A stretch of 39,734 bases of DNA from Simkaniaceae bacterium (lineage in GTDB: Bacteria > Chlamydiota > Chlamydiia > Chlamydiales > Simkaniaceae): contig JASJDV010000009.1 in the NCBI GenBank assembly GCA_030064985.1, positions 1 to 39,734 of the forward strand, in the 5' to 3' direction. The translations under genes were made by a program, and so were the position numbers. Positions within the stretch are counted from its first letter, which is position 1. Each line of letters begins with the position of its first letter. The notes beneath the pieces were generated by a model. The model saw nothing but the letters and a program-made list of their open reading frames with translations, did not search any database and was not told where the DNA came from. Positions 8,204 to 17,300 of this stretch are shown here, piece after piece.

Positions 8204-9652
8204 CTAAGCTAGAGAAAATGCTTGTTGAGACTTTCTATTTTTTAGAGAGGCTGCAAAAAGGCCTGAGAAGAGAAAAAACATCAAGCGTCCTGAATTGTAG
8301 ACCCACAGAAAATGGTCAACAAGTCCTAACATTAGAAATATGAAAAAGATTGAGCCTAAAGTAAGTCTTAATGGGGTTAGCTCTCTTTTCCTCATTAGCA
8401 ATAGGATCGAAGCAATAAAAAGAAAAAAGAGGATGAGACCAATGGCCCCTGTTTCAGAAGCAATTTGCAGGTAAATATTATGAGGGAACATTCCCGTAGG
8501 GTTCGCTCCTTCAAGCGAGGGATGGATTGTTTCATAAGGGAAGAGAGCGTAACTATTAAACCCAATGCCTAAGAGAGGATGGGAAATAAAAAGCATCAGA
8601 GCTAAACGATAATGAAGAAGACGTTCGCTATCAGAAGCACTTGCAAGCTCATTATAATGAATAAAGCCTCCTCTTGCGATAAGTTGCTCAAATAAAACAA
8701 ATAAGGCTAGAAAAAATCCTGCGCTAATCAGTAGAGTGAGGAGATAAAAACTTTTCCGCTCTTTTTCAGAAAACATTTTTCTTTTTACAAAACCTAAGGT
8801 GAAAAAAGCTAAGGTTCCTACCATCGAGGCAAAAATCGCACTTCTTGAAAAGGTGAGTCCTAAAGTCATGATGTGGAGGGGGATTAAAAATAGTAAGGCA
8901 ATCCTACACCCTTTTTTTGTCGTTGTAATAAAGAGCATATAGGAAAGGAAAAGAGCAATGCTGAGGTAGGCGCCGAAAATGTTTGGATGATCAAATGTTC
9001 CCAAGGAGCGGAGACTATTCGTCTGTCCTTCGGGAATCCAGGGAAGTTTATCAAAAAGGGCGCGATTGCCCTCTGTTAAAGGATAAATAGCGATATTTTC
9101 CATGTAAGGGGTGATTTGAGGTTCAGCAAGAAACCGTAGCCCTAGACTTTGTTGCGCCAGGAATTGACCGACTCCAATCAAACATTCAAGTGTAGCGATT
9201 CCGACAAAGGCATACAGGATGGGGATCATTAAATCTGTCCGTTTAGAAAAGAGGAGATAAATCAAAGGAAAGGAAAGGAAAGCAATTATCAGATTGATAA
9301 GGGTTGTGTATTGGTAGAAGTAGTTGGAAAAACTGGAAAAGAGAATCGATAAAAATGCGACTCCGCTATAAAGGGTTAAAAAGCGAGAGTGACGGTTAAA
9401 AAAAAGGTCTTTGAAGCGCACTTCCTTTAAGAGAAAAGCTCCTAGCATCAAACCGACAATCCAAAAGTCGGTGAGGTGAAAATGTATATATTTTTGAAAT
9501 AGAGGGCGCATCTGGAAGTTAAAAGAGGCATGCCGTTCGAAGGAGTGGACAAAGGAAACAGAAACTCCTCGAAAAACTTGATAAGAAAAGTTTAGAAAGG
9601 GAAAGAGGACAATGAGCAGCGCACTCGATAGGTAGAGGTTTTTTTTCTTCAT
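8204..9652 (-). CDS. O-antigen ligase/polymerase-like membrane protein (Wzy_C/WaaL family)
   Basis: 482 aa with about ten to twelve hydrophobic segments. The segment LGTFDHPNIFGAYLSIAL and, after the large loop, HPLLGIGFNSYALFPYE with FPHNIYLQIASETGAIG are the conserved parts of the Wzy_C/O-antigen ligase family, including the H(N) after the loop. These proteins join or polymerise lipid-linked glycans at the outer face of the inner membrane. The substrate here is unknown. The ATG overlaps the pbp2 stop (ATGA), so it is translated with pbp2; the pairing suggests an envelope role. Confidence 0.75.
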   Translation of the reverse strand: MKKKNLYLSSALLIVLFPFLNFSYQVFRGVSVSFVHSFERHASFNFQMRPLFQKYIHFHLTDFWIVGLMLGAFLLKEVRFKDLFFNRHSRFLTLYSGVAFLSILFSSFSNYFYQYTTLINLIIAFLSFPLIYLLFSKRTDLMIPILYAFVGIATLECLIGVGQFLAQQSLGLRFLAEPQITPYMENIAIYPLTEGNRALFDKLPWIPEGQTNSLRSLGTFDHPNIFGAYLSIALFLSYMLFITTTKKGCRIALLFLIPLHIMTLGLTFSRSAIFASMVGTLAFFTLGFVKRKMFSEKERKSFYLLTLLISAGFFLALFVLFEQLIARGGFIHYNELASASDSERLLHYRLALMLFISHPLLGIGFNSYALFPYETIHPSLEGANPTGMFPHNIYLQIASETGAIGLILFFLFIASILLLMRKRELTPLRLTLGSIFFIFLMLGLVDHFLWVYNSGRLMFFLFSGLFAASLKNRKSQQAFSLA

Positions 9653-12600
9653 GGAGAATGATTATAATTTTTCGATTGGATTTCTTTCCACTTTTTTATT
9701 ATCAACGCAGCAAGAGGAGCAGCCTCTTTACCATAATCACCAAATTTCAAATAAACAATGACGGATAGCTCGGGCATGTCGATCCGATAATCATCTCCCT
9801 CTTTAAAAGAAAGACCACCAAACCAAATATCTTTGCACATGAGAGGGGGAGTTTCTCGATCGAGAAAAGGGCGATACACAAACTCGGCAGTTGAGGTTTT
9901 CCCAATGAATTGACTTTGCATAGCCTTGTAGTCAGGAACCCATTTTGGATGTTCATAAAGGGCTCGAATGCGGTGGGGTTGTGCAGGGCCTTTTTTCCCT
10001 GTCATCACCCGTTTCATTCCCTCTATTAGTTCTGTTCGAACACGTGAAGGCAGCTCTAAATACCGTTTGACTTCTCGAGTTTTCTCTGTCACCCCTGAAG
10101 AGTTTGCTTGCATTTTCACAATTTGAGGTTTGAGCACGGCGCCTCCATTTCCAATCGTTGCAAGCATTGAAGCAGCTTGAAGAGGAGTGACAGTAAGGGA
10201 GTGTTGTCCGATAGCAAAGGCGTAGAGACCTGTTTGATTATAGCGGACATCATCAGGGACATAGCCACCAATTTCACCATAAAGGTCAATCCCCGTAAGT
10301 GTCCCAAAACCAAAGCGAAGGGTGGTTTTTTGAAGGTCTACCGGTTGCTCGATAACCTCACCAGCAAGAAGAGAAAAATAGATGTTACTGGAACGCTCCA
10401 TAGCGGTACGGAAGTCAACTTGCCCCAAAGTAGTATGACTTCTAGGCAGTCTTCCTCCCTTGTGGCGCCTAGTGATGAAAGTCCCATCCAAATAGCGCCC
10501 TAATACGATCCCATTAGCGGTTACAACTTTAGGATTCATCTCATCTATAATCTCCAGGGGATTTAAGTCATATAGCGGCAAATGATGGTCTTGGTGGAGA
10601 AGGTATTTTTGCTTGAGAGCTTCATAACCGGTGACAACCTTAAATAGAGAGCCGATAGGAGTGGCTTGTCCGTAGGCAAAAGATTTGCTATAGCCATAGC
10701 CATTTTGAGGATAGAAAGCTCCAGCCAATCCCTTGAGAGTCGAGGATTTTAGAGAGTAATAATCACCCCAAAGAGGATCGCTTAGCTCCTCGAAAGAACG
10801 GATCGTTGTCAGTAAATCAAGGGAGGGTTGTTGCTCTCGAATCCACAGAAGGACTTCTTTTAGATTTCCTTTAACCTCTTTACTTGTAACGATGAGGTGA
10901 AAAAGAAAAGGTTGCAGTTCAAAGTCAGAGGCGACATTTCCATAAATAAAAGCATCAAAGAACGTCCACTCATGTTCTTTCCAAAACTCTGCAAAAAGCT
11001 TTTTTTCCCCTTCTTCTAAATAGTCTGTATAGGGGTGCGGATAGGTTTTTCGTTCTTTTTCTTCTTTCCTTTTTTCTTTGAGATAAGCTTTAAAGTGTTT
11101 TTTTCTCCACCTTGGAAGCATCTGTTCATGGTAGAGGCTTTCAACGCGCTGTTTGACCTCTTTTTTTACTGTTACAAAAGCTTGTGAAAGTTCCCGGTAT
11201 TTTGCTGGAGAAAGTTTTTTTGCTTCTTCAAGAGAGCGGTTAGAAAATGCGTTTCCAGGAGCAAGCAGTCGAAGAAGATCGAGAAAAAGGAGTTTATCCT
11301 TGTTGGATTGGATCGGTTTTAACATCGGATCGATCTCTTTGCGCATCTCTTTGACTAAAAGGGGTTCTTCTCCTTCTTTTTTTGTTTCAGGATAAAGAGC
11401 TTCAATTGTCTTGGCCATCGTTGCATTTTCGAGAACTTTTTGGAGAGCTCCCATCACATGTTGAAGGTGGACTCCTTGATAAATAGAGGGGAGTTTCCGC
11501 AGACTTTTTCTTACTTGGCAATTTAGAGATAAGACTTGGTCGAGATAGAAGTCCCAGGAGAGATTTTGCTTTTCGATGTAGTGTTCTCGTTCTCTTTCCA
11601 TGGGAGCTAGGCCATCCCAAATCGCACCAATGTGACAGGGGCTTTCAAGCCATTTGTGGATTCTCTCGATTTTTTCCCTGCGATTTTTATCGCTTAAAAT
11701 GAAGTCATTCGGATCCAACCGAGGATACGAAGCCATGGCAACAATTTCCCCAGTTTCAGGGACCATAGCAATAATCGCTCCTCCTTTGATCCATGGAGGA
11801 TAAACGGTATCGTAGCCTTTTCCCGCTAATGAAAAATGATGCTCTCGATCTCGCTCATTCAATGCAAGAAGTTCTTCAGCATAAGCTTGAAGCTCAGAAG
11901 AAATTGTCAAAAGAATCCGATCACCAGGCTCCGCCTCTTTTCCTCCAGGAAGATCCCGAATAAAACGTCCTTTAGCACCGATTTCTACTTGATGTTTTCC
12001 ATACATTCCTCGGAGCGGTTCATCGAACTTGCGTTCAATCCCTGATTTTCCGACATGAGCATGAATAGTATAAGCCTTTTCTTTGAGTTCTTTTAACCGG
12101 AGCAGAGCATCGTGAGAGTTGTGATATCCCTTGGGAAGGGGAAGGGGAAGATCTTCTTCTCTTTGCTTTATGAAAAAAGACAGCTTTTTGATTTCTTCAG
12201 CAATCGATAAATACTGCCTTTCATTGATGGTGCCCATGTAACCGATGATATCGGACCCAACTTTGCCTTGCGGATAATACCGCTTTGCTGCGCGCTGCAT
12301 GCTCAGTCCTGTCCAATCCTTTTCCATCAAACGGAGGCGGTAGTAGAGCTTTTCAGAAATATCTTCTTTCAAGATAAATGGCATATTGGGGAAGATTGAG
12401 GCCTTGCTATAGATGAGATCTTCAATCGCTATCGGGTCCATGTCCAAAGCAGTTCCTAGCATCTTTGAAAGCTTTTCAACATAGAGCCGCCTTGCATAAA
12501 TGCGTCGCTTTCTACCCTTCTCATCTCTTTTCCAACTCACCATAGGAATTTCACGAATCCGATCAAAACAAACCGCTGCATTGTATTGCATCTTATTGAT

Positions 12601-12810
12601 TGCTAAAGGAAGATTAAAACGGTCGCGAATGGTTCCTCGAGGCGCTTTTTCAATAACCGTCCGTCTTTGAGGTTTCAGTGCTTTTTCAAGATATTTATCA
12701 TGCTTCAGAGCTCCTAAGTACCAAACACGAAGAGCAATCATCAAAAAAACAATGAGGATCAGGCGAAGAACATGATTGGCTTTATGGGGGATGTCGCGGC
12801 TCATTGTCAT
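9649..12810 (-). CDS. pbp2: penicillin-binding protein 2 (class B transpeptidase) with large insertion
   Basis: 1053 aa, far longer than a typical ~630-aa PBP2, though chlamydial PBP2 (CT682) is also about 1080 aa. One N-terminal membrane helix (~12-35) is followed by the PBP dimerisation region (RRTVIEKAPRGTIRDR, GKSGIERKFDEPLRG). The transpeptidase domain begins near GGAIIAMVPETGEIVAMASY. It is interrupted by about 300 charged, helical residues (~375-690) and then resumes. The active serine is S721 in GSLFKVVTG, the SxN motif is S807-S-N809, and the third motif is K971-T-S973 where most PBPs have KTG. The enzyme crosslinks septal or elongation peptidoglycan, which in chlamydiae is a thin ring. 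It is followed by the overlapping O-antigen-ligase-like gene. M3 (12804) is an alternative start. Confidence 0.9.
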   Translation of the reverse strand: MTMSRDIPHKANHVLRLILIVFLMIALRVWYLGALKHDKYLEKALKPQRRTVIEKAPRGTIRDRFNLPLAINKMQYNAAVCFDRIREIPMVSWKRDEKGRKRRIYARRLYVEKLSKMLGTALDMDPIAIEDLIYSKASIFPNMPFILKEDISEKLYYRLRLMEKDWTGLSMQRAAKRYYPQGKVGSDIIGYMGTINERQYLSIAEEIKKLSFFIKQREEDLPLPLPKGYHNSHDALLRLKELKEKAYTIHAHVGKSGIERKFDEPLRGMYGKHQVEIGAKGRFIRDLPGGKEAEPGDRILLTISSELQAYAEELLALNERDREHHFSLAGKGYDTVYPPWIKGGAIIAMVPETGEIVAMASYPRLDPNDFILSDKNRREKIERIHKWLESPCHIGAIWDGLAPMEREREHYIEKQNLSWDFYLDQVLSLNCQVRKSLRKLPSIYQGVHLQHVMGALQKVLENATMAKTIEALYPETKKEGEEPLLVKEMRKEIDPMLKPIQSNKDKLLFLDLLRLLAPGNAFSNRSLEEAKKLSPAKYRELSQAFVTVKKEVKQRVESLYHEQMLPRWRKKHFKAYLKEKRKEEKERKTYPHPYTDYLEEGEKKLFAEFWKEHEWTFFDAFIYGNVASDFELQPFLFHLIVTSKEVKGNLKEVLLWIREQQPSLDLLTTIRSFEELSDPLWGDYYSLKSSTLKGLAGAFYPQNGYGYSKSFAYGQATPIGSLFKVVTGYEALKQKYLLHQDHHLPLYDLNPLEIIDEMNPKVVTANGIVLGRYLDGTFITRRHKGGRLPRSHTTLGQVDFRTAMERSSNIYFSLLAGEVIEQPVDLQKTTLRFGFGTLTGIDLYGEIGGYVPDDVRYNQTGLYAFAIGQHSLTVTPLQAASMLATIGNGGAVLKPQIVKMQANSSGVTEKTREVKRYLELPSRVRTELIEGMKRVMTGKKGPAQPHRIRALYEHPKWVPDYKAMQSQFIGKTSTAEFVYRPFLDRETPPLMCKDIWFGGLSFKEGDDYRIDMPELSVIVYLKFGDYGKEAAPLAALIIKKWKEIQSKNYNHSP

Positions 12811-12860
12811 ATACTAGGGCACTTTTTACGTGAAGATAACAAAAAATGCGCTGCGAAGGC

Positions 12861-12890
12861 AAAAGAAAATCCCGAGAGTTTCTCCTCGGG
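12861..12890 (-). terminator. rho-independent terminator
   Basis: On the minus strand CCCGAG-GAGAAACT-CTCGGG is followed by ATTTTCTTTTG. It would end transcripts coming from the exported-protein gene at 13083-13952 or from the structured region at 12900-13080. Confidence 0.6.
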
Positions 12891-12894
12891 TTTA

Positions 12895-13082
12895 AAGTCT
12901 ATCGGTTAGTGTCGATTCAGGAACGGTGAACCTAAAATTTACTATCAAACATAGCCATTTCTGCTTTTAAGCATAGACGTTCCTTAGGTTCCCGACTCTC
13001 CGGTTCTGCAAGCGCTCATCTAACGGCAGTGTTCACACCTTGTGGAGTTTTTTTAGTCCTTGTTGCCCATCGCTATAAGGGC
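12895..13082 (-). ncRNA. possible structured RNA between the exported-protein gene and pbp2
   Basis: This ~185-nt stretch has no gene. It contains two pairs of exact complements, GGAACG (12920-12925) with CGTTCC (12978-12983) and GAACCTAA (12928-12935) with TTAGGTTC (12984-12991). Their order is A-B-A'-B', so the pairs either interlock or exclude each other. There is also a perfect TGCTT-TT-AAGCA hairpin at 12962-12973 and a GCCC...GGGC hairpin near 13063-13080. A terminator closes it at 12861-12890. It could be a small RNA processed from the upstream mRNA, a 3'UTR structure or a riboswitch-like leader of pbp2 on the same strand. No known RNA family was recognised: the tmRNA tag, SRP core and common riboswitch cores are absent. 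Confidence 0.3.
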
Positions 13083-13952
13083 CTAGCTGGAGGGGAAGAA
13101 CTTTTGGGTTAACACTTCTTCCTTTTCGAGATACTTAACCATGATGGCCTGCAACTCTTTTTCAGCAGGAGTTTGTGGGGCGGTTTTATCTTTACCAAGA
13201 GCTGTAAGGTGCTTGCGTGTTGAAGCGGATGCATAGACTTTCGGAAGGACTGTTGACGCGGTGTCGACAAGGGATTTGATTTTACCCTCAACAAGATCGC
13301 CTTTGCAGGCTTCGCTCATCTGCTTGATTTTTTCAATTTGAAGGACGAGGTAGCGCTTTTGAAAGGTTTCTTCATCCATTTTGTTTTGCGTGCTGGCGAT
13401 TTCAAGCGAAAGGCTCTTAAGCCAGAATTCCGTGTCGATTTGGATCAGCTTGTTTTCGATAGGAGTAACTCCATCCCCTTTAAACTTCGTGCCAAGGTTA
13501 TGAATAAATGCAATGCTTTCTTCTTCGTGCTTACTGGGACAGAAGAAAATCATGTCACGGACTTCACGACTGATTCTTTCGTTGGGGTGATTGAGGGCAA
13601 TCTCAATCAACTCTTGGTCTCGGGCATGGTGGAGAGCGGCGATTTTTTGCTTAAATGCATCAGCTTTGTCAATCCCATAGTCATGAATCATGGATGAAAG
13701 CTTTTTGCGCTGCTCTAGAAGGTCGTTATTTTTCCACTTTTTTTCAGCTTCGCGGTGCTCGTCATCCACTTTCTTTAAAAAATTATTATATTTTCCGGCA
13801 TGGTAATCATACAAGACTTCGTCGATCATTTTTTGCTCTGGAGAAGCGATTTGCCTTGATTGGACAGGTTCAGATTGGGCAAGTATTTCTCTTCCTGTTA
13901 GAAGGAGGGTTAGAGTTGTTGCTAGAAATGGAATTAGTAGAAACTTTTTCAT
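13083..13952 (-). CDS. exported protein of unknown function at the ompA position
   Basis: 289 aa when started at ATG 13952, which has an AGAGAG ribosome-binding site at good spacing. An upstream in-frame ATG at 14024 would add 24 unlikely residues. The N-terminus MKKFLLIPFLATTLTLLLTG followed by REILAQSEP is a clear signal peptide. The mature part is hydrophilic and almost entirely helical, rich in lysine and glutamate, with a charged segment (DDEHREAEKKWKNNDLLEQ) and only two cysteines. No outer-membrane beta-barrel pattern was seen, so it is not a MOMP. In Chlamydia the gene between rpsB and pbpB is ompA. Here this protein and a possible RNA occupy that place. I do not recognise a family. 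Confidence 0.75.
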   Translation of the reverse strand: MKKFLLIPFLATTLTLLLTGREILAQSEPVQSRQIASPEQKMIDEVLYDYHAGKYNNFLKKVDDEHREAEKKWKNNDLLEQRKKLSSMIHDYGIDKADAFKQKIAALHHARDQELIEIALNHPNERISREVRDMIFFCPSKHEEESIAFIHNLGTKFKGDGVTPIENKLIQIDTEFWLKSLSLEIASTQNKMDEETFQKRYLVLQIEKIKQMSEACKGDLVEGKIKSLVDTASTVLPKVYASASTRKHLTALGKDKTAPQTPAEKELQAIMVKYLEKEEVLTQKFFPSS

Positions 13953-14152
13953 AAAAATACTCTCTACATTTACGTTGGGTTGATAGCCTCTAGTATACAG
14001 CATTACGATTAAAAACGCATGCAAACAGGTCGAATTATATACAAATAAATCATTTTAATTTGAAAAGAGGTTGCGAACGCTCTTGAAAAAAATAGGGGAA
14101 ATATGCTAGAAATGACGATTTACTAGTGAACCTTTGTGGAAAATCACAAAGT

Positions 14153-14223
14153 GCGCCTGTAGTTCAATGGTAGAACAATAGCCTTCCAAGCTATTAGTGT
14201 CAGTTCGATTCTGATCAGGCGCT
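14153..14223 (+). tRNA. tRNA-Gly (TCC)
   Basis: 71 nt with a perfect 7-bp acceptor stem (GCGCCTG/CAGGCGC), D-loop AGTTCAATGGTAGA, anticodon loop CTTCCAA (TCC) and T-arm with TTCGATT. CCA is not encoded. It lies 75 nt upstream of rpsB on the same strand and is followed by a T-run. Confidence 0.95.
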
Positions 14224-14297
14224 TTTTTTACCATTAACCAAGACCGAAATCCTTCGCGAAAAGCAAGGATGCCGTCGTCAAACAAAAGGGACAAGGC

Positions 14298-15065
14298 TTG
14301 GCAACAACTAAACAACACAACCCTGTATCCATCAAGGATCTTCTAGAAGCTGGGGCACACTTCGGCCACCAGAAACACCGCTGGAACCCAAAAATGAAGC
14401 GCTTCATTTTCGAAGAGCGCAGTGGGATCTATATCATCGACCTAGCTAAAACAGTACAACAAATTCGGATTGCCTTAGAAGTAATCAAAGATATTGTTGA
14501 TAAGCACCAAAGTATTCTTTTCGTTGGCACAAAAAAACAAGCGAAAGATGTCATTCAAGAGTGTGCAGAACGCTCGGGAGAATTTTACGTTGCAGAACGT
14601 TGGCTTGGTGGAATGCTAACAAACCTTCCAACCATCAGACAGTCGGTAAAAACGCTTGAGCGCATCGAAAAACAGATTGCTGCTGGCGGAGAAGGTTTTA
14701 CAAAGAAAGAAATGACTCTCCTCAACAAGGAACGGGAAAAGCTTAGCCGCAACCTTTCTGGTATTCGTGCAATGAGAAAACTTCCTGGGCTTCTTGTTAT
14801 TGTAGATCCTAGCAAAGAGCATATTGCTGTTACAGAAGCAGGCAAACTAGGAATTCCAGTCATGGCTCTAGTTGATACCAACTGTGATCCCGATTCTATC
14901 GATTATGTGATTGCTTGTAATGATGACGCTTTAAAGAGCATCAAGTTAATTGTTAAAGCCATCTCCGACACTGTCATCGACAAAAAAGGAGAACTCAGTA
15001 TTGCCATTGGCAAGGAAGAGGAACAAACTGCAATAGAAGAGTCTAAAGGGGGGAGAAAAGAATGA
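14298..15065 (+). CDS. rpsB: 30S ribosomal protein S2
   Basis: 255 aa, normal length. The N-terminus ATTKQHNPVSIKDLLEAGAH followed by FGHQKHRWNPKMKRFIFEE, the block LFVGTKKQAKD and GIPVMALVDTNCDPD are S2 hallmarks. S2 binds late at the 30S neck near S1. The start is an unusual TTG at 14298, with AAAGGGA about ten bases upstream; the next in-frame Met would remove conserved residues. The stop overlaps the tsf start (ATGA at 15062). It is the first gene of rpsB-tsf-pyrH-frr. Confidence 0.97.
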   Translation: MATTKQHNPVSIKDLLEAGAHFGHQKHRWNPKMKRFIFEERSGIYIIDLAKTVQQIRIALEVIKDIVDKHQSILFVGTKKQAKDVIQECAERSGEFYVAERWLGGMLTNLPTIRQSVKTLERIEKQIAAGGEGFTKKEMTLLNKEREKLSRNLSGIRAMRKLPGLLVIVDPSKEHIAVTEAGKLGIPVMALVDTNCDPDSIDYVIACNDDALKSIKLIVKAISDTVIDKKGELSIAIGKEEEQTAIEESKGGRKE

Positions 15066-15907
15066 CGATTACAGCTCAAATGGTTATGGACTTAAGAAAA
15101 CGTACCGGTGTTGGGATGGGCAAATGTAAAGAAGCTCTGAGCGAAGCTAATGGAGATATTGAAGAAGCCATTCATATCCTTCGTAAAAAGGGGATGGCAT
15201 CAGCTGTAAAAAAGGGTGGGAGAAAGACCAATGAAGGAATCATTGGAATCGCTGAAATTGAAACTGCAGCCTTTCTTGTTGAAATTAACGCTGAGACTGA
15301 TTTCGTTGTCCAAAACGATCGGTTTAAAGAATTCCTTAAAAATATCTGTGATGAGGTTGCAAGGACATCCCCAATATCTGTCGATGCATTTCTTCAGCAG
15401 AAGTTTAGCAAAAATGACGCTCTGACAATAGACGAATACCGCGCAGACATTGTCCAAACCCTTGGAGAAAATATCCGAATCAACCGGATTAAAGAATTTA
15501 AAAAAATGGGTGATCACTCGCTAGGGATCTACTCCCATATGGGTGGTAAAATTGTTTGCGTCGTAGCGATTAAAGGAGCAAGCGATCAAGAAGCTTTAGC
15601 ACATGATATTGCCATGCATGTTGCTGCTGAAGCTCCAGAGTATTTAACACCTGAAGCTATTCCAGCGGCCGTCCTTGCTAAAGAAGAGGAAATCGCCCGA
15701 TCTCAAATTCAGAACAAACCTTTTGAAATCATGGATAAGATTTTCACGGGTAAGCTGAATGCTTACTATGAACAGTCTTGTTTAATGAATCAGAAGTTTG
15801 TCAAAGATCCTTCGATGACAGTTGCAAAGTATCTCTCTGAAGAAGGAAAGAAGACTGGCAAAACTTTGGAAGTTGTAAATTTTGCCCGCTGGCAAATAGG
15901 TGAGTAA
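15062..15907 (+). CDS. tsf: translation elongation factor Ts
   Basis: 281 aa. EF-Ts exchanges GDP for GTP on EF-Tu. The UBA-like N-terminus (MVMDLRKRTGVGMGKCKEAL), the conserved EINAETDFVVQND (the TDF motif that contacts EF-Tu) and the core IAMHVAAEAPEYL are all present. It overlaps rpsB by four bases and pyrH by eight, so translation is coupled through the operon. Confidence 0.97.
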   Translation: MTITAQMVMDLRKRTGVGMGKCKEALSEANGDIEEAIHILRKKGMASAVKKGGRKTNEGIIGIAEIETAAFLVEINAETDFVVQNDRFKEFLKNICDEVARTSPISVDAFLQQKFSKNDALTIDEYRADIVQTLGENIRINRIKEFKKMGDHSLGIYSHMGGKIVCVVAIKGASDQEALAHDIAMHVAAEAPEYLTPEAIPAAVLAKEEEIARSQIQNKPFEIMDKIFTGKLNAYYEQSCLMNQKFVKDPSMTVAKYLSEEGKKTGKTLEVVNFARWQIGE

Positions 15908-16628
15908 ATTGGCAAAATCTCCTTATAAAAGGGTCTTACTTAAGCTCTCGGGTGAATCTTTAAAGGGAGAGAGGACGGGAGTTATTGATCATGAAGCCTG
16001 CGCTCAGATTGCAGATAGCATTCGCGAAATCTATGAGCTTGGGGTCCAAATAGGTGTTGTGATTGGCGGAGGAAACATTTTCCGAGGCAACATGGCACAG
16101 CAATTTGGATTCGCTCGCACCCCTGCCGATCACGTCGGAATGCTTGCTACAACGATCAACGGACTCATTTTAGGACAAATTCTATCAGAAAAAGGGTGCA
16201 ATACGCGTGTGATGAGCGCCCTGAATTTCGATGGAATTGTAGAGACCTATAATTGGAATCATGCTCTTTACTCTCTTGATAAGGGACACATTGTGATTTT
16301 TGTTGGAGGAACGGGAAACCCCTATTTCACAACAGATACCACAGCTGCAATGCGCGCTAGTGAAATCGAAGCAGAGGTACTTCTCAAAGCGACAAAAGTC
16401 GACGGGGTTTATAGTAAAGATCCAATCCATCATCCCGATGCAGTGAAAAGGGATCATTTGACCTTTTCTGAAGTCTTGATGCAGCATCTAAATGTCATGG
16501 ATGGAACAGCAATTGCCCTTTGCAGGGAAAGTGACATCCCCATTCACGTCTTCAACCTTTTTGAAAAGGGAGCTCTTTTAAAAGCGGTAACTGAAAAAAA
16601 GGGAGGAACACTCGTTACAAAAGGTTAA
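15900..16628 (+). CDS. pyrH: UMP kinase
   Basis: 242 aa. Phosphorylates UMP to UDP with ATP. Amino-acid-kinase fold: KRVLLKLSGESLKG, VGIVIGGGN-type glycine loop (GVVIGGGNIFRG), the DHVGMLATTINGL block and the TDTTAAMRASEIEAEVLLKATKVDGVY region, quoted here in parts only. GTG 15900 overlaps the tsf stop by eight bases. A TTG at about 15909 is a possible alternative that would shorten the protein by three residues. Confidence 0.97.
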   Translation: MSKLAKSPYKRVLLKLSGESLKGERTGVIDHEACAQIADSIREIYELGVQIGVVIGGGNIFRGNMAQQFGFARTPADHVGMLATTINGLILGQILSEKGCNTRVMSALNFDGIVETYNWNHALYSLDKGHIVIFVGGTGNPYFTTDTTAAMRASEIEAEVLLKATKVDGVYSKDPIHHPDAVKRDHLTFSEVLMQHLNVMDGTAIALCRESDIPIHVFNLFEKGALLKAVTEKKGGTLVTKG

Positions 16629-16634
16629 TTATTT

Positions 16635-17186
16635 ATGAGCGTTATGGACGAATGTAAACAAAATATGGAAAAAGCGGTTGAACGCTATAGAGATGAGCTC
16701 AAGAGTATGCGAACAAACCGCCCCAGCCCAAACATGCTAGACACTGTTGTGATAGAGGTTTATGGAGCTGAAATGCGACTGCGTGATATCGCAACCATTG
16801 CTGTTAGTGATAGAAAGCAACTGATTGTAACTCCCTTTGATCCCTCTACGCCGCATGCGATTGCTAAAAGTATTGAAAAGGCCAATTTAAATGTGCTGCC
16901 TGCCGTTGATGGCAATATTGTCCGCGTCCCGATCCCACCGATGAGTGAAGAGCGGCGCAAAGAAATTGCTAAAGATGCCCGCGAAAAAGGGGAAAAAACA
17001 AAAGTGACAATCCGTGACATAAGACGTAAGTCAAACGATCAGGTAAAAAAGCAAAAGACAAAGGGCGATATTTCTGAAGATGAGCAAAAAAAAAATGAAA
17101 AGCTGATCCAAGAGCTCACCGATAAATACTGCAAGCAAGTGAATGAACTTTTCTCTGCAAAAAAGAAGGATATCCTCGAAGTTTGA
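16635..17186 (+). CDS. frr: ribosome recycling factor
   Basis: 183 aa, standard length. RRF splits post-termination ribosomes with EF-G. Signature segments are ELKSMRTNRPSPNMLDTV, RKQLIVTPFDPS, VRVPIPPMSEERRKEIAKDA and the C-terminal helix ending KQVNELFSAKKKDILEV. It starts six bases after pyrH and is the last gene of the operon. In C. trachomatis the mcsA/mcsB homologues come next in the same direction. Here they lie 2-3 kb further on the opposite strand, with an element derivative and two tRNA genes between. Confidence 0.97.
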   Translation: MSVMDECKQNMEKAVERYRDELKSMRTNRPSPNMLDTVVIEVYGAEMRLRDIATIAVSDRKQLIVTPFDPSTPHAIAKSIEKANLNVLPAVDGNIVRVPIPPMSEERRKEIAKDAREKGEKTKVTIRDIRRKSNDQVKKQKTKGDISEDEQKKNEKLIQELTDKYCKQVNELFSAKKKDILEV

Positions 17187-17300
17187 TCTTGTAAGTTTTA
17201 CGCTTCTTCTTTAGAATGCGCATACTTGCAATACAGCCTGGATGTTCCATAAAATCTAGAAAAGGTCTCAACAGGCTTTTTCAGAGGTGATAACATAAAT

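Noticed and set aside
12895-13082. tmRNA, SRP RNA or 6S RNA
   Set aside because: No tRNA-like ends or tag frame, no SRP GGAA-tetraloop core, and no convincing long closing stem for 6S.
13953-14024. Longer start for the exported protein
   Set aside because: The shorter start has AGAGAG at proper spacing and begins with a textbook signal peptide; the extra residues would spoil it.
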